This document shows, piece after piece, positions 45,035 to 53,475 of a stretch of 53,537 bases of DNA; position 1 is the first letter of the stretch; each line of letters starts with the position of its first letter. Made by a program: the position numbers and the translations under genes. Below the pieces are notes generated by a model. It was not told the origin of the DNA. It did no database searches and worked only from the letters and a program-made list of their open reading frames with translations. This DNA is from Myxococcales bacterium (GTDB lineage Bacteria; Myxococcota_A; UBA9160; UBA4427): the NCBI GenBank assembly GCA_014240165.1, contig JAAZXM010000027.1, positions 1-53,537 on the forward strand, written 5' to 3'.

Positions 45035-46195
45035 ATGCACATCGAAGCAACCACGCGGGTGGCCAACTCCATCGAGGCCCTCGACAAGCTCCTCGCCGCC
45101 ATCACGAGCGGTCAGCAGGAAAAACCCGACTGGATTCGGCTCCAGGGGGGTTGCCGGCTCGACCGCGTGGATACGCCACGCCGGGAAGAGTTGATCGAGC
45201 GCCTTCACGGGGCTGTGCTCCGCGGTTTCAAGGCCAACAACTGCCAATTCGAGGACGCCGAAAGCCGCCTGGCCTATTGGCGCAGCGTCACCCGCAAGGG
45301 CTTTCACGATTTCTCCGATCAGGGCTGGATGAAATGCTACGACTCGCCCTTCGTCGAGAACTACGACTATATCGGCCCCTATCTCGAAAAGGGGCTCGAG
45401 GGATTGGACCCCTACGCGGTCTACACCTCGGTGCTCGGCACCTTCGACTTTACGGTGGAGGATTTCGTCAATACCGAGCTCTGCCGGAACGTCCACACCA
45501 TCGTGGAGCCCATGGCGGGTACGGCGGAGTTCGCCTACCACAGCCATTTTCACTACCCCGATTTCCGCTACGTCATGGCCGACCTCGATCAGGCCGCCCA
45601 GGAGCGGGTACTGGCCCAGAGCTGGCTGCCCAATACGGAGAAACATTACCTACGGGCAAACGTTCTCGACGAAGCGGTGTGGAGCGAAATCAAGAGCGTG
45701 ACCACCGGCGAGAGCCTCAGCTATATCGGCAAGCAAAGCCATCACCTCTTCGACGCCCGGGAACTCTTCCGCTTGATGGAGGTGGCCACGAGCCATGTCG
45801 ACTACTTCATGCTCGAGACGCCCCAACTCGCTCCCGTCATGGAGATGGGGGGGACCGACGACGTCACCCGGGAGGAAATGAAGGATGCCGGCTTCGAGGT
45901 CGAGTTGATCGAAGACGCCGACGGCGAGCCCAACCCCTTCACGAACCTGATGCATTTTCACCTGGGCGCTGCGGACAAGACCGGCGCTCGGAAGATCTTT
46001 GATTACCGGAACTGGACCGTCTGGTCCCAATCGATCCTCGTCACCCTGGCGCGCATCCTGAACCTCAATGCCTTCTATTTCCACTCCGAGATGCACGAAT
46101 TCGTCTCGGTGGACGACGAGTGGGAGGATTGCGACGTCGAGGATGAAGTCACCTTCATGCTCTTCACCTCTCGGGATCTGCCGCCGTCGCCCTGA
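45035..46195 (+). CDS. Putative SAM-dependent methyltransferase-like protein, family not recognised
   Basis: The 386-residue cytosolic protein has a good GAGGA ribosome site. Its middle (about residues 160-190) carries HTIVEPMAGTAEFAYHSH followed by FRYVMADLD. That has the spacing of methyltransferase motif I (acidic-rich strand, Gly-rich turn, then strand with Asp), but Gly-x-Gly is only partly kept. The C-terminal part has Trp- and Phe-rich segments (YRNWTVWSQSILV). The N-terminal 80 residues contain a likely coiled helix. I do not recognise a family, and the methyltransferase call is tentative. It is divergent from the DJ-1 gene by 161 bases. Confidence 0.55.
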   Translation: MHIEATTRVANSIEALDKLLAAITSGQQEKPDWIRLQGGCRLDRVDTPRREELIERLHGAVLRGFKANNCQFEDAESRLAYWRSVTRKGFHDFSDQGWMKCYDSPFVENYDYIGPYLEKGLEGLDPYAVYTSVLGTFDFTVEDFVNTELCRNVHTIVEPMAGTAEFAYHSHFHYPDFRYVMADLDQAAQERVLAQSWLPNTEKHYLRANVLDEAVWSEIKSVTTGESLSYIGKQSHHLFDARELFRLMEVATSHVDYFMLETPQLAPVMEMGGTDDVTREEMKDAGFEVELIEDADGEPNPFTNLMHFHLGAADKTGARKIFDYRNWTVWSQSILVTLARILNLNAFYFHSEMHEFVSVDDEWEDCDVEDEVTFMLFTSRDLPPSP

Positions 46196-46216
46196 TACCC
46201 TGACCCAGGGGCGACC

Positions 46217-46861
46217 TCAGATTCCGCTGATCCCCGCGCTGCCGTCGCCCTCTTCCAGGTGACGGGCGCAGCCGAAAAGCGAGACGTGTGCCGGGGAACC
46301 CGCTTCACCCGCAGCGGGAATATCCGCGATCGTCAGGCAGGTATTGGCCAGGGCCCGGGGTTGTCCACCGCTGGATTCGGCTTCCGCTTCCGCGGGCAGC
46401 ACCAGGTGACGCTCGGCCAGCCCATGCAGGACCAACCCATGGGTCACCACCGCCAGGTGTCCGTCGAGTCCGTCGGCCGCGGCGGCAATTCGAGCCCACG
46501 CAGCATCCACCCGCTGATAGAACACCTCCCAGGTCTCGCCGCCCGGGGGAGCAAAATCCGGCCCGAAAAGATCCTCTTCGAGTTCGGCGTAGGGCGTGCC
46601 GCGAAGGTCTCCGAAATTTCGCTCCTGGAGCAAGGGCTCGGATTCCACCGCCAGCCCCAGGGTCGTTGACAATGCCCGGGCCGTCATATCCGCCCGGGCC
46701 AGGTCGCTGGCCAGGATGCGCCGGATGGGCTCGTCCCTGAGCCTTTCCGCCAGGCGCTGGGCCTGGTCGAGGCCGCGATCGCTGAGCGGGGTCTCGGGCA
46801 CCTGCACGATGCGGTCACGGTTGCCCGGGGTCTCGCCATGACGAATCAGATAAATAGACAC
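46217..46861 (-). CDS. Histidine phosphatase family protein (phosphoglycerate mutase-like)
   Basis: The 214-residue protein starts with GTG. The catalytic RHGE is in IYLIRHGETPGNRD (Arg7-His8), and VVTHGLVLHGL holds the second His. The length and insertions suit the broad cobC/Gpm-like group, for example alpha-ribazole phosphatase or a general phosphatase. The true substrate is unknown. It lies between the unknown methyltransferase-like gene and the CheC-like gene, and has a weak ribosome site. Confidence 0.88.
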   Translation of the reverse strand: MSIYLIRHGETPGNRDRIVQVPETPLSDRGLDQAQRLAERLRDEPIRRILASDLARADMTARALSTTLGLAVESEPLLQERNFGDLRGTPYAELEEDLFGPDFAPPGGETWEVFYQRVDAAWARIAAAADGLDGHLAVVTHGLVLHGLAERHLVLPAEAEAESSGGQPRALANTCLTIADIPAAGEAGSPAHVSLFGCARHLEEGDGSAGISGI

Positions 46862-46921
46862 TCGGGCAACTCTAGCGCCCGCCGCGCAGACCCCAACGCC
46901 CCGAGTTCGACCGGATGGGCT

Positions 46922-47500
46922 TCAGTGGAGGGAAACGCTCAACGCCCGAAGCAGGCGACTCATGGATTTCGGCTCCATCAGCAGGTGGAGTTGCCCCTCG
47001 AGGTCTCGGCCCCCGGCGCGCACCTTCACGAGGCTGCGAATCGCCACGGTATCCGACGGCGCATGGGTACTGAGCAGGCAGCCCGTCAGGGAATCCTCGC
47101 GGAAACGCGAGCACCCCATGCTGAGGCTCGAGCCGGCCAGAGCCTGGGCGGCGTCGATGATTCCGCCCAGCACTTCTCCCCCCACCTCGAGAAAAGTGCC
47201 CACGATGTCCTGCTTCGATCCGTCCGCCACCGCCCAGGCCAGCGCCTCGTCGGGATCCATGGAGAGTGCAGCGGCCCCGCGGAATTCCCCACTGAAGGGG
47301 CGCAGAACGCATGCCTTCCAATCGACATCCTCGGGACCGGAATTCGTCTCGCTGAGTTCCGAGAGGGGGTGGCAACGGGTCTGCTCGATACAGAGATCCG
47401 TATCGAAGGCATGGATTTCCCGGATGGACTCGCTCGCGCGATCCATCCCTTCGGTAATCCAAACCTGGATCGCCATCGACTGTTCGAGTGATGTCTTCAT
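46922..47500 (-). CDS. CheC/CheX-like domain protein
   Basis: The 192-residue protein starts at 47500 with a GGAG site. The region about 95-130 (DIVGTFLEVGGEVLGGIID) resembles the CheC/CheX/FliY phosphatase helix, whose usual core is ExxNxxxG. Here Glu105 is kept but the Asn position is Gly108, so catalytic activity may be lost. Pattern matches of the flanking strands are weak. No chemotaxis genes are adjacent. It could be a diverged phosphatase, a scaffold or another alpha/beta domain. Confidence 0.5.
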   Translation of the reverse strand: MKTSLEQSMAIQVWITEGMDRASESIREIHAFDTDLCIEQTRCHPLSELSETNSGPEDVDWKACVLRPFSGEFRGAAALSMDPDEALAWAVADGSKQDIVGTFLEVGGEVLGGIIDAAQALAGSSLSMGCSRFREDSLTGCLLSTHAPSDTVAIRSLVKVRAGGRDLEGQLHLLMEPKSMSRLLRALSVSLH

Positions 47501-47772
47501 GCGGGTAAACTCCGTTCGAAAGGAAAACTGGAGGCGGGTGCAAACTTGAGCGGGCCCGGTGGGTAATCCCGGGCAACCCGGATTGGCCCTCGCCAACTGC
47601 GGAGTAGATCGGCCGCGGACATCCATTCCCGAAGTGAAATCGCCCCGGCAAGAAAAAATTCCCGGCTCCCTCCGAGCCCCAGGCCATGGGCTCGCTGCTT
47701 CTCTTGAAAGTTGCACACCACGCACCGCTCCCTCACCGACCGAATGCAGTTTTACTCGGGTAACCTCTACGC

Positions 47773-48513
47773 ATGAGTTCACCGCGACCGCACATTGTCA
47801 TCAGCAACGACGACGGAATCGATGCACCTGGAATTCAAACCCTCGCGCAACTCTTGAGTGAATCGAGCGATTGCCGGTTGGTCGCACCCGACGGACCCCA
47901 AAGCGGTGTCGGCCATGCGGTGGCTGCGACTTCGGATCTGCAGGTTCAATTCAGGACCCCGGAAGCAATCGCCGTCGGGGGCACACCCGCCGATTGCGCG
48001 CGCCTTGCGCTGGGGCCCGACTCGACCCTTCTCGAGGATTGGAGCGAAGCCCGTCGTGCCCACGCCTGCTGGCTGGTGGCGGGGATCAACCATGGAGCCA
48101 ACCTCGGCGTGGATCTCTACATCTCCGGCACCGCCGCCGCCGCACGGGAGGCAGCCATCCTGGGTTTTCCAGCCATCGCGATCTCTCAATATGTCCGGCG
48201 CCACGGTGATGTGGACTGGGATGATTCAGCGCGCCGGGCGCGGCCTGTCCTCGAGCAACTCCTCGACCGCCCCCCGGCGCCGGGCGCGTTCTGGAACGTC
48301 AACCTCCCCCACCCAGCCCCGGGTGCTGGCCCCAGCGAGGTGGTCTTTTGCCCGCCCGACCCCAGTCCACAACCCGTTCGATACGCACGTCGGGGTTCGG
48401 CCTTCCGCTACTCCGGGGATTACCACGCCAGACCGCGCCTCCCGGGACACGATGTGGATGTGTGCTTCGGGGGCGCCGTCGCGGTCAGCGAAGTCCACCT
48501 CTTCGGCGAATAA
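47773..48513 (+). CDS. surE: 5'/3'-nucleotidase SurE
   Basis: The 246-residue protein has the SurE N-terminus HIVISNDDGIDAPG, with metal ligands Asp13 and Asp14, VAPDGPQSGVGHAV, and GINHGANLG with the conserved Asn. It hydrolyses 5'/3'-nucleotides and exopolyphosphate. The tail is somewhat longer and more diverged than in E. coli SurE. It is divergent from the CheC-like gene across 272 bases and is followed 97 bases later by the catabolic operon, from which it is separated by a promoter/operator. Confidence 0.93.
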   Translation: MSSPRPHIVISNDDGIDAPGIQTLAQLLSESSDCRLVAPDGPQSGVGHAVAATSDLQVQFRTPEAIAVGGTPADCARLALGPDSTLLEDWSEARRAHACWLVAGINHGANLGVDLYISGTAAAAREAAILGFPAIAISQYVRRHGDVDWDDSARRARPVLEQLLDRPPAPGAFWNVNLPHPAPGAGPSEVVFCPPDPSPQPVRYARRGSAFRYSGDYHARPRLPGHDVDVCFGGAVAVSEVHLFGE

Positions 48514-48552
48514 GCGCTCGGATCCGCTCGCCCGAAGAGCCGATTTCCGCCG

Positions 48553-48570
48553 ATTGACATTCCTGTCAAT
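48553..48570. promoter_or_regulatory. 18-bp palindromic operator over the -35 box of the catabolic operon
   Basis: ATTGACA, central TTCC and TGTCAAT form a perfect palindrome. It contains TTGACA, a consensus -35. A weak TCCTAT -10 (48578-48583) follows at 18 bases, and the first ORF starts 27 bases later. This layout is typical of operators of TetR-type repressors controlling acyl-CoA-linked operons. Confidence 0.7.
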
Positions 48571-48610
48571 TCGTTGATCCTATGGGGCCCACGAACCCGC
48601 GGAGACCCCA

Positions 48611-49723
48611 ATGAATTTCGATTTTTCCGACGACCAGAAATTTCTCCAGCAAACCGCGCGAGATTATCTGGCCGAACACTCCCCCCTCTCGGCTTGCCGG
48701 GAAATCCTCGAGACCGACAAGCCCTACGCCGACGACCTTTGGAAGGGCGCGGCAGAGATGGGCTGGCAAGGCGCGGTGATCCCCGAAGAGTACGGCGGCG
48801 CGGGTTTCGGCCATCTGGAACTCGCCATGATTGCCGAAGAAGTCGGGCGCTCCCTGGCACCGATCCCCTTTGCTTCCAGCGTCTACTTCGCCACCGAAGC
48901 GATTCTCAATGCGGGCAGCGATGAGCAGAAGCAGAAATACCTGCCCGCGCTGGCCAGCGGCGAACTCATCGGCACCTTCGCCCTCACCGAGAAGGCCGGA
49001 CAGAACAGCATCGAGAACGTGGAAGCCCAGGTGAGCGGCGGCAAGATCAGCGGCGTCAAATTTCCCGTGGTCGATGGCGACGTGGCGAATTTCGCGGTGG
49101 TGGCCGCCCAGGGAGACGGCGGCGTCTCCCTCTATCTGGTGGATCTCGAAGGCCAGGGCGTCGAGCGCGAAACCGTCAAATCCTTCGACCCCAGTCGCTC
49201 CATGGCGCGCCTGACTTTCGACGGTGCGTCGGCCGACCTGCTCGGCGAGGCCGGTCAGGGTGCCGCGCTCACGAGCCACCTCCTCGACCGGGCCGCCACC
49301 CTGATGGCCTTCGAACAACTGGGCACCGCCCAGGCCTGCTTCGATATCACCAAGGAGTTCACCACCGGGCGCTACGCCTTTGGCCGTCCCATCGCCTCCT
49401 TCCAGGCCATCAAGCACCGACTCGCCGATATGTGGTGCGAGATCGAATTGGCGCGAAGCAACGCCTACTACGGCGCTTGGGCGCTCTCCAACGACGAGGA
49501 TGAACTCAACGTCGCCGCGTGCGTTGCCCGCATTCAAGCCAGCGAAGCCCTCGAGCAGATCTCGGTGGAGATGGTCCAGATGCACGGGGGCGTCGGTTAC
49601 ACGTGGGAATACGACTGCCACCTCTTCTACCGCAGGGCGAAGCTCCTGGCGGCCGTTCTCGGCACGCCGGCCCATTGGAAGGACAAACTCATCGACCGGA
49701 TCGAGTCCGCAAGCGCCGACTGA
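48611..49723 (+). CDS. Acyl-CoA dehydrogenase, HGGVG-type subunit
   Basis: The 370-residue protein with a GGAG ribosome site follows the acyl-CoA dehydrogenase layout. Landmarks are AVIPEEYGGAGFG, FALTEKAGQNSIENV, RYAFGRPIASFQAIKHRLADM and MHGGVGYTWEYDCHLFYRR. As in the gene at 3607, the canonical GTNEI motif is missing, while the partner gene has GGTDEI. I infer a heterotetramer with the next gene. It is the first gene of the operon behind the palindrome, 57 bases before the second dehydrogenase. Confidence 0.93.
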   Translation: MNFDFSDDQKFLQQTARDYLAEHSPLSACREILETDKPYADDLWKGAAEMGWQGAVIPEEYGGAGFGHLELAMIAEEVGRSLAPIPFASSVYFATEAILNAGSDEQKQKYLPALASGELIGTFALTEKAGQNSIENVEAQVSGGKISGVKFPVVDGDVANFAVVAAQGDGGVSLYLVDLEGQGVERETVKSFDPSRSMARLTFDGASADLLGEAGQGAALTSHLLDRAATLMAFEQLGTAQACFDITKEFTTGRYAFGRPIASFQAIKHRLADMWCEIELARSNAYYGAWALSNDEDELNVAACVARIQASEALEQISVEMVQMHGGVGYTWEYDCHLFYRRAKLLAAVLGTPAHWKDKLIDRIESASAD

Positions 49724-49780
49724 GCAGAGACCCTCGAACCCCCAAACTTCAGTTTTCAAGCACACGCAAGAGAGGCCAAA

Positions 49781-51028
49781 ATGGATTTCAACGACACGCC
49801 TGAAGAAGCCGCCTTCCGCGCCGAGGCCCGAACCTGGCTCGACGCCAACGCCGAGTTGCTGAGCCCGGATGAATCGAACGCCAACCTGCTGGACGAGCGG
49901 GACGACCCGGACACGATCCAATCCGCCAAGGATTGGCAAAAAAAGAAGGCCGATTCGGGCTGGGCCTGCCTGACATGGCCCACGGAATACGGCGGCCAGG
50001 GCAAAACCTCGATCCAGAGCGTGATCTGGAACCAGGAGGAGGCCCGCTACAAGACGCCGCCGAATATCTACGGCATCGGCCTCGGCATGTGTGGCCCCAC
50101 CATCATGACCCACGGCACCGATGAGCAGCGCCAGCGCTGGCTCCCGGAGATGCTCTCGGGTGTGAAGGTCTGGTGCCAGCTCTTCAGCGAACCCTCTGCC
50201 GGCTCCGACCTGGCGGGCCTGCGCAGCACCGCGGTGCCCGACGGCGACGATTGGATCATCAACGGCCAGAAGATCTGGACCACCGGCGCCCAATTCTGCG
50301 ATTGGGGCATCCTGGTTGTCCGCTCGGACGCCAACGTGCCCAAGCACTCCGGCCTCACCTATTTCGTCGTCGACATGCACTCTCCCGGCATCGAGATCCG
50401 GCCCATCACGCAGATCAACGGGGGCCAAGGCTTCAACGAGGTCTTCTTCACCGACGTGCGTATTCCCGACGCCCAGCGGCTGTCCGAAGTGGGTAACGGC
50501 TGGGCCGTGGCGATCACCACGCTCATGAACGAGCGCTCGTCCATCGGTGGCGGAGGCGGGGGTGGCGGAATCCGCGACCTGATCGAATTGGCGAGAAGCG
50601 TGGAAGTCGACGGGAAGCCCGCCCTCGAGCAATCGGGTGTTCGCGAAAAAATCGCCACCTTCTATACCCGGACCAAGGGCCTCAAGCTCACGGGCAACCG
50701 CAGCCTCTCCGCGCTTTCCCAGGGCAAGACCCCCGGACCCGAAGCGAGCCTCGGCAAGCTGGTGGGCGCCCGCCTGGCCCAGGAGATGGCCGCCTTCGCC
50801 ATGGAACTCCAGGGAGCCGCCGGTGCACTGAACGATCCGGATGCTTCGCCCCAGGCCGCCGAGTGGCAGGACCGCTACCTCTCGATCCCCGGGCTCCGCA
50901 TCGCTGGCGGGACCGACGAGATTCTGCGCAATATCATCTCGGAGCGTGTCCTCGGTCTTCCGTCGGAAGCTCGGGCAGATAAGGGCATTGCCTTTCGCGA
51001 TATCCCCTCTGGGCCTCCTTCGAATTAG
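49781..51028 (+). CDS. Acyl-CoA dehydrogenase, GGTDE-type subunit
   Basis: The 415-residue dehydrogenase has GWACLTWPTEYGGQG, the substrate loop LFSEPSAGSDLAGL and the C-terminal GGTDEILRNIISERVLGLP. The residue before GGT is Ala-Gly rather than Glu. It has an unusual poly-Gly segment (SIGGGGGGGGIRD), a flexible turn. It probably pairs with the 48611 protein. It is followed by the alpha/beta hydrolase after 59 bases. Confidence 0.95.
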   Translation: MDFNDTPEEAAFRAEARTWLDANAELLSPDESNANLLDERDDPDTIQSAKDWQKKKADSGWACLTWPTEYGGQGKTSIQSVIWNQEEARYKTPPNIYGIGLGMCGPTIMTHGTDEQRQRWLPEMLSGVKVWCQLFSEPSAGSDLAGLRSTAVPDGDDWIINGQKIWTTGAQFCDWGILVVRSDANVPKHSGLTYFVVDMHSPGIEIRPITQINGGQGFNEVFFTDVRIPDAQRLSEVGNGWAVAITTLMNERSSIGGGGGGGGIRDLIELARSVEVDGKPALEQSGVREKIATFYTRTKGLKLTGNRSLSALSQGKTPGPEASLGKLVGARLAQEMAAFAMELQGAAGALNDPDASPQAAEWQDRYLSIPGLRIAGGTDEILRNIISERVLGLPSEARADKGIAFRDIPSGPPSN

Positions 51029-51087
51029 GCCAAGCCAGGTCGGGAAAGACCAGTCGGGGAAGGGGGTGCGGCGCCCAGCCGCAATTC

Positions 51088-51897
51088 GTGCCGAATAAAT
51101 ATTTTCAGATCGACGGCGTCGCCACCTTCGTTCGCCATACCGGGCCCAGCACCTTGCCCGATCAGCCCCCCGTGCTCACCCAGGGCCGGACGATTGTCTG
51201 CCTGCACGGCGCCGGGGGCAACGCGAACCTCTTCGCGGGTCTCCTCGAGGGCTTGGCCCAGGACCATTCGCCATTGGCCTTCGACCAACCCGGTCACGGC
51301 CGCTCGGGCGGCTTGGATAGCCTGGGGGCCATCGACCGGATGGCATCCTTTACCGGGGCATTGATGGACAAACTCGGCCTCGTCGACCCGATCCTGGTGG
51401 GCCATGACATGGGCGCCGCCGTGGCGCTGGAATGCGCGCTCCAAAACCCCGGCCGCCTGGGCGGCCTGGTGCTCTGCGCGGCGGGCGACCGCTTCGCACT
51501 TTCCGGCGCCGCCCTGGACCACGCGCGGCGGGTGAGCCAGGGCAAGGAGCGACGGCCCTTCGACCCCGGGCAATTCTCGCCGGAAACCGCGCCCGATACC
51601 CTGAAGAAAGCTTTCATGGAGGGCATGAAAACCGACCCGCGGGCAACCTACGGCGATCTCCAGGCCTGCCACGAGTGGGCCCCGGGAGACCGCCTCGCGA
51701 AAATTCGCGTCCCCGCCGTGGTTCTCCATGGCGAGAGCGAACTCGATGAGATCAAGACCCGGGCAACGGCATTGGCCGAGGCTTTGGGTTGCCCGGCCCC
51801 GGAAGCGATTCCCGCGGCAGGGCACGCCCTGCTCCTTGAGGCCCCCGAGGCCCTCGCTGAACGCATCGCCGCTTTCCTGGATGGGGGGCTGGCGTGA
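51088..51897 (+). CDS. Alpha/beta hydrolase with Asp nucleophile (epoxide hydrolase/dehalogenase-like)
   Basis: The protein has 269 residues from GTG. The oxyanion turn is LHGAGGNANLF, and FDQPGHGRSGG follows. The nucleophile elbow is VGHDMGAAVAL, with Asp107 where esterases have Ser, as in epoxide hydrolases and haloalkane dehalogenases (GHDWG). His246 in AAGHALLLEAPE completes the pair. Hydrolysis of an epoxide or C-X bond is therefore possible, though a thioester or ester role cannot be excluded. Its stop overlaps the thiolase start as GTGA, so it is translationally coupled to the thiolase. Confidence 0.88.
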   Translation: MPNKYFQIDGVATFVRHTGPSTLPDQPPVLTQGRTIVCLHGAGGNANLFAGLLEGLAQDHSPLAFDQPGHGRSGGLDSLGAIDRMASFTGALMDKLGLVDPILVGHDMGAAVALECALQNPGRLGGLVLCAAGDRFALSGAALDHARRVSQGKERRPFDPGQFSPETAPDTLKKAFMEGMKTDPRATYGDLQACHEWAPGDRLAKIRVPAVVLHGESELDEIKTRATALAEALGCPAPEAIPAAGHALLLEAPEALAERIAAFLDGGLA

Positions 51898-53054
51898 GCG
51901 TATCGGGCAAGGTCGCCCTGGCCGGGGTTTACGAGCACCCCACCCGCTGGGCGCCGGATAAGAGTGAATCGCTGATCATGGCCGAGTGCGCCCGGGGCGC
52001 CCTGGAAGACGCGGGCCTGGAACTCGGCGACGTCGACGGCCTCTTCGCCGCGAGCATGTCCATGGGCATCATGGGCGTCGCCAACCTCGCCGAATACCTC
52101 AATATCAAGCCCCGCTACCTGGACGGCACCAATATCGGGGGTTCATCCTTTGTCGCCCACGTCACCCACGCAGCGGCGGCGATTCATGCCGGGCTCTGCG
52201 AAGTCGCCCTCGTCCTTTATGGCAGCACCGCGGCGTCCAACGCCATGGCGATCGGCACCGGGCTCGGGGGCGGCGGCGGCGACCCCGCCACCGCGTTCAT
52301 CGCCCCCTACGGAATGACCACCGTGGGGAGCTACGCGCTGATCGCCCAGCGCCATGCCCACCTCTATGGCACACGCCCCGAGCAGTTGGCCGAAATCGCG
52401 GTCACCATGCGGCGCCACGCCGGGCTCAACCCCGAAGCCAAGATGCAAAACCCCATCACGGTGGAAGATGTGCTGGAGAGCCGAGTGATCTCCACGCCCC
52501 TGCACCTGCTCGATTGCTGCATCATCAGCGATGGCGGCGGCGCGCTCATCGTCACCAGCCTCGAGCGCGCCCGGGACCTCGCCAAGCCCCCCGTTGTTCT
52601 CCGGGGCTGCGGCGAAGCCGTCTGCCACCAGGAAACCGGCGCACCCGATCTGATGACCATCGCGGCCAAGCAGTCGAGCCAGCAGGCCTTCGCCATGGCG
52701 GGCCTCGGGCCCGGCGACGTCGACCTGTGCACGATCTACGACTCCTTCACCATCACGTTGCTCCTGACCCTCGAGAACCTGGGCTTTTGCAAGCCCGGCG
52801 AGGGCGGCGCCTTCGTGGAGGACGGGCGCATCGGGCTCGGCGGCGCACTGCCCGTCAACCCCGACGGCGGCGGACTCTCGTCCAACCATCCGGGCATGCG
52901 CGGCATCTTCCTGGTGATCGAAGCCGTGCGGCAACTGCGCGGCGGTCTGGGCGCGCGCCAGGTGGAGGGTGCCGAAATCGCCCTGGCCCACGGCACCGGG
53001 GGCACCCTCGGCAGCCTGCATAGCGGCGCTACGCTGCTGCTCTCCAAGGATTAG
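51894..53054 (+). CDS. Cys-less thiolase-like lipid-transfer protein (possible aldolase)
   Basis: The 386-residue protein has the non-specific lipid-transfer/thiolase fold: GTNIGGSSFVAHV, MNPITVEDVL-type middle, NPDGGGLSSNHPGMRG and HGTGGTLGSLHSG. The position of the nucleophilic Cys (NxxC) is Gly83, so classical thiolysis is unlikely. In steroid side-chain degradation, Ltp2-type thiolase-fold enzymes work as retro-aldolases with a DUF35 partner, and here a DUF35-type protein follows 7 bases later. A retro-aldol or related C-C cleavage is the best inference. It starts within the hydrolase stop. Confidence 0.88.
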   Translation: MSVSGKVALAGVYEHPTRWAPDKSESLIMAECARGALEDAGLELGDVDGLFAASMSMGIMGVANLAEYLNIKPRYLDGTNIGGSSFVAHVTHAAAAIHAGLCEVALVLYGSTAASNAMAIGTGLGGGGGDPATAFIAPYGMTTVGSYALIAQRHAHLYGTRPEQLAEIAVTMRRHAGLNPEAKMQNPITVEDVLESRVISTPLHLLDCCIISDGGGALIVTSLERARDLAKPPVVLRGCGEAVCHQETGAPDLMTIAAKQSSQQAFAMAGLGPGDVDLCTIYDSFTITLLLTLENLGFCKPGEGGAFVEDGRIGLGGALPVNPDGGGLSSNHPGMRGIFLVIEAVRQLRGGLGARQVEGAEIALAHGTGGTLGSLHSGATLLLSKD

Positions 53055-53061
53055 AAGAAGC

Positions 53062-53475
53062 ATGAGCGAGCGTGAAATCGAATACCGAAAGCCAGCCACC
53101 GATTGGCAGACCCTCGCCTATTGGGAGGGCTGCGGCCGGGGCGAACTCGTTCTCCAGCGTTGCGGCGATTGCGGCGCGGTTCAGCATCGGCCGCGGGGTA
53201 TCTGCGCGGGCTGTCTTTCCAGCGCCCTGGAGCATTTCGTCGCCAGTGGCCTGGGCCAGGTGCACACCTTCACCGTGACCCACCAGAACGGCCAACCGGC
53301 TTTCCGCAACGCCTGCCCCTATGTGCTCGCCTACGTGGATCTCGAAGAGGGCCCCCGCTTGATGACGAATATCGTGGGCTGTGAACCCGATGCCGTGGAA
53401 ATCGGCATGGCGGTCAGGGCGGATTTCGTGGCCACCGATAAAGGCCTGGGCATCCCACGCTTCGTGCCCGCATGA
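53062..53475 (+). CDS. Zn-ribbon/OB-fold protein (DUF35 family), thiolase partner
   Basis: The 137-residue protein has a zinc ribbon with Cys34, Cys37, Cys48 and Cys51 (CGDCG and CAGC), and then an OB-fold with strands such as VHTFTVTH and YVLAYVDLE. DUF35 (OB_aCoA_assoc) proteins bind thiolase-like enzymes and may deliver acyl-CoA. It is separated from the thiolase by 7 bases, and its stop overlaps the following ATG as ATGA. The pair is typical of steroid or acyl-CoA catabolic operons. Confidence 0.95.
   Translation: MSEREIEYRKPATDWQTLAYWEGCGRGELVLQRCGDCGAVQHRPRGICAGCLSSALEHFVASGLGQVHTFTVTHQNGQPAFRNACPYVLAYVDLEEGPRLMTNIVGCEPDAVEIGMAVRADFVATDKGLGIPRFVPA

Noticed and set aside
48566..50632. 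688-codon minus-strand frame over the acyl-CoA dehydrogenases
   Set aside because: It is a shadow; both plus-strand genes have full family motifs and ribosome sites.
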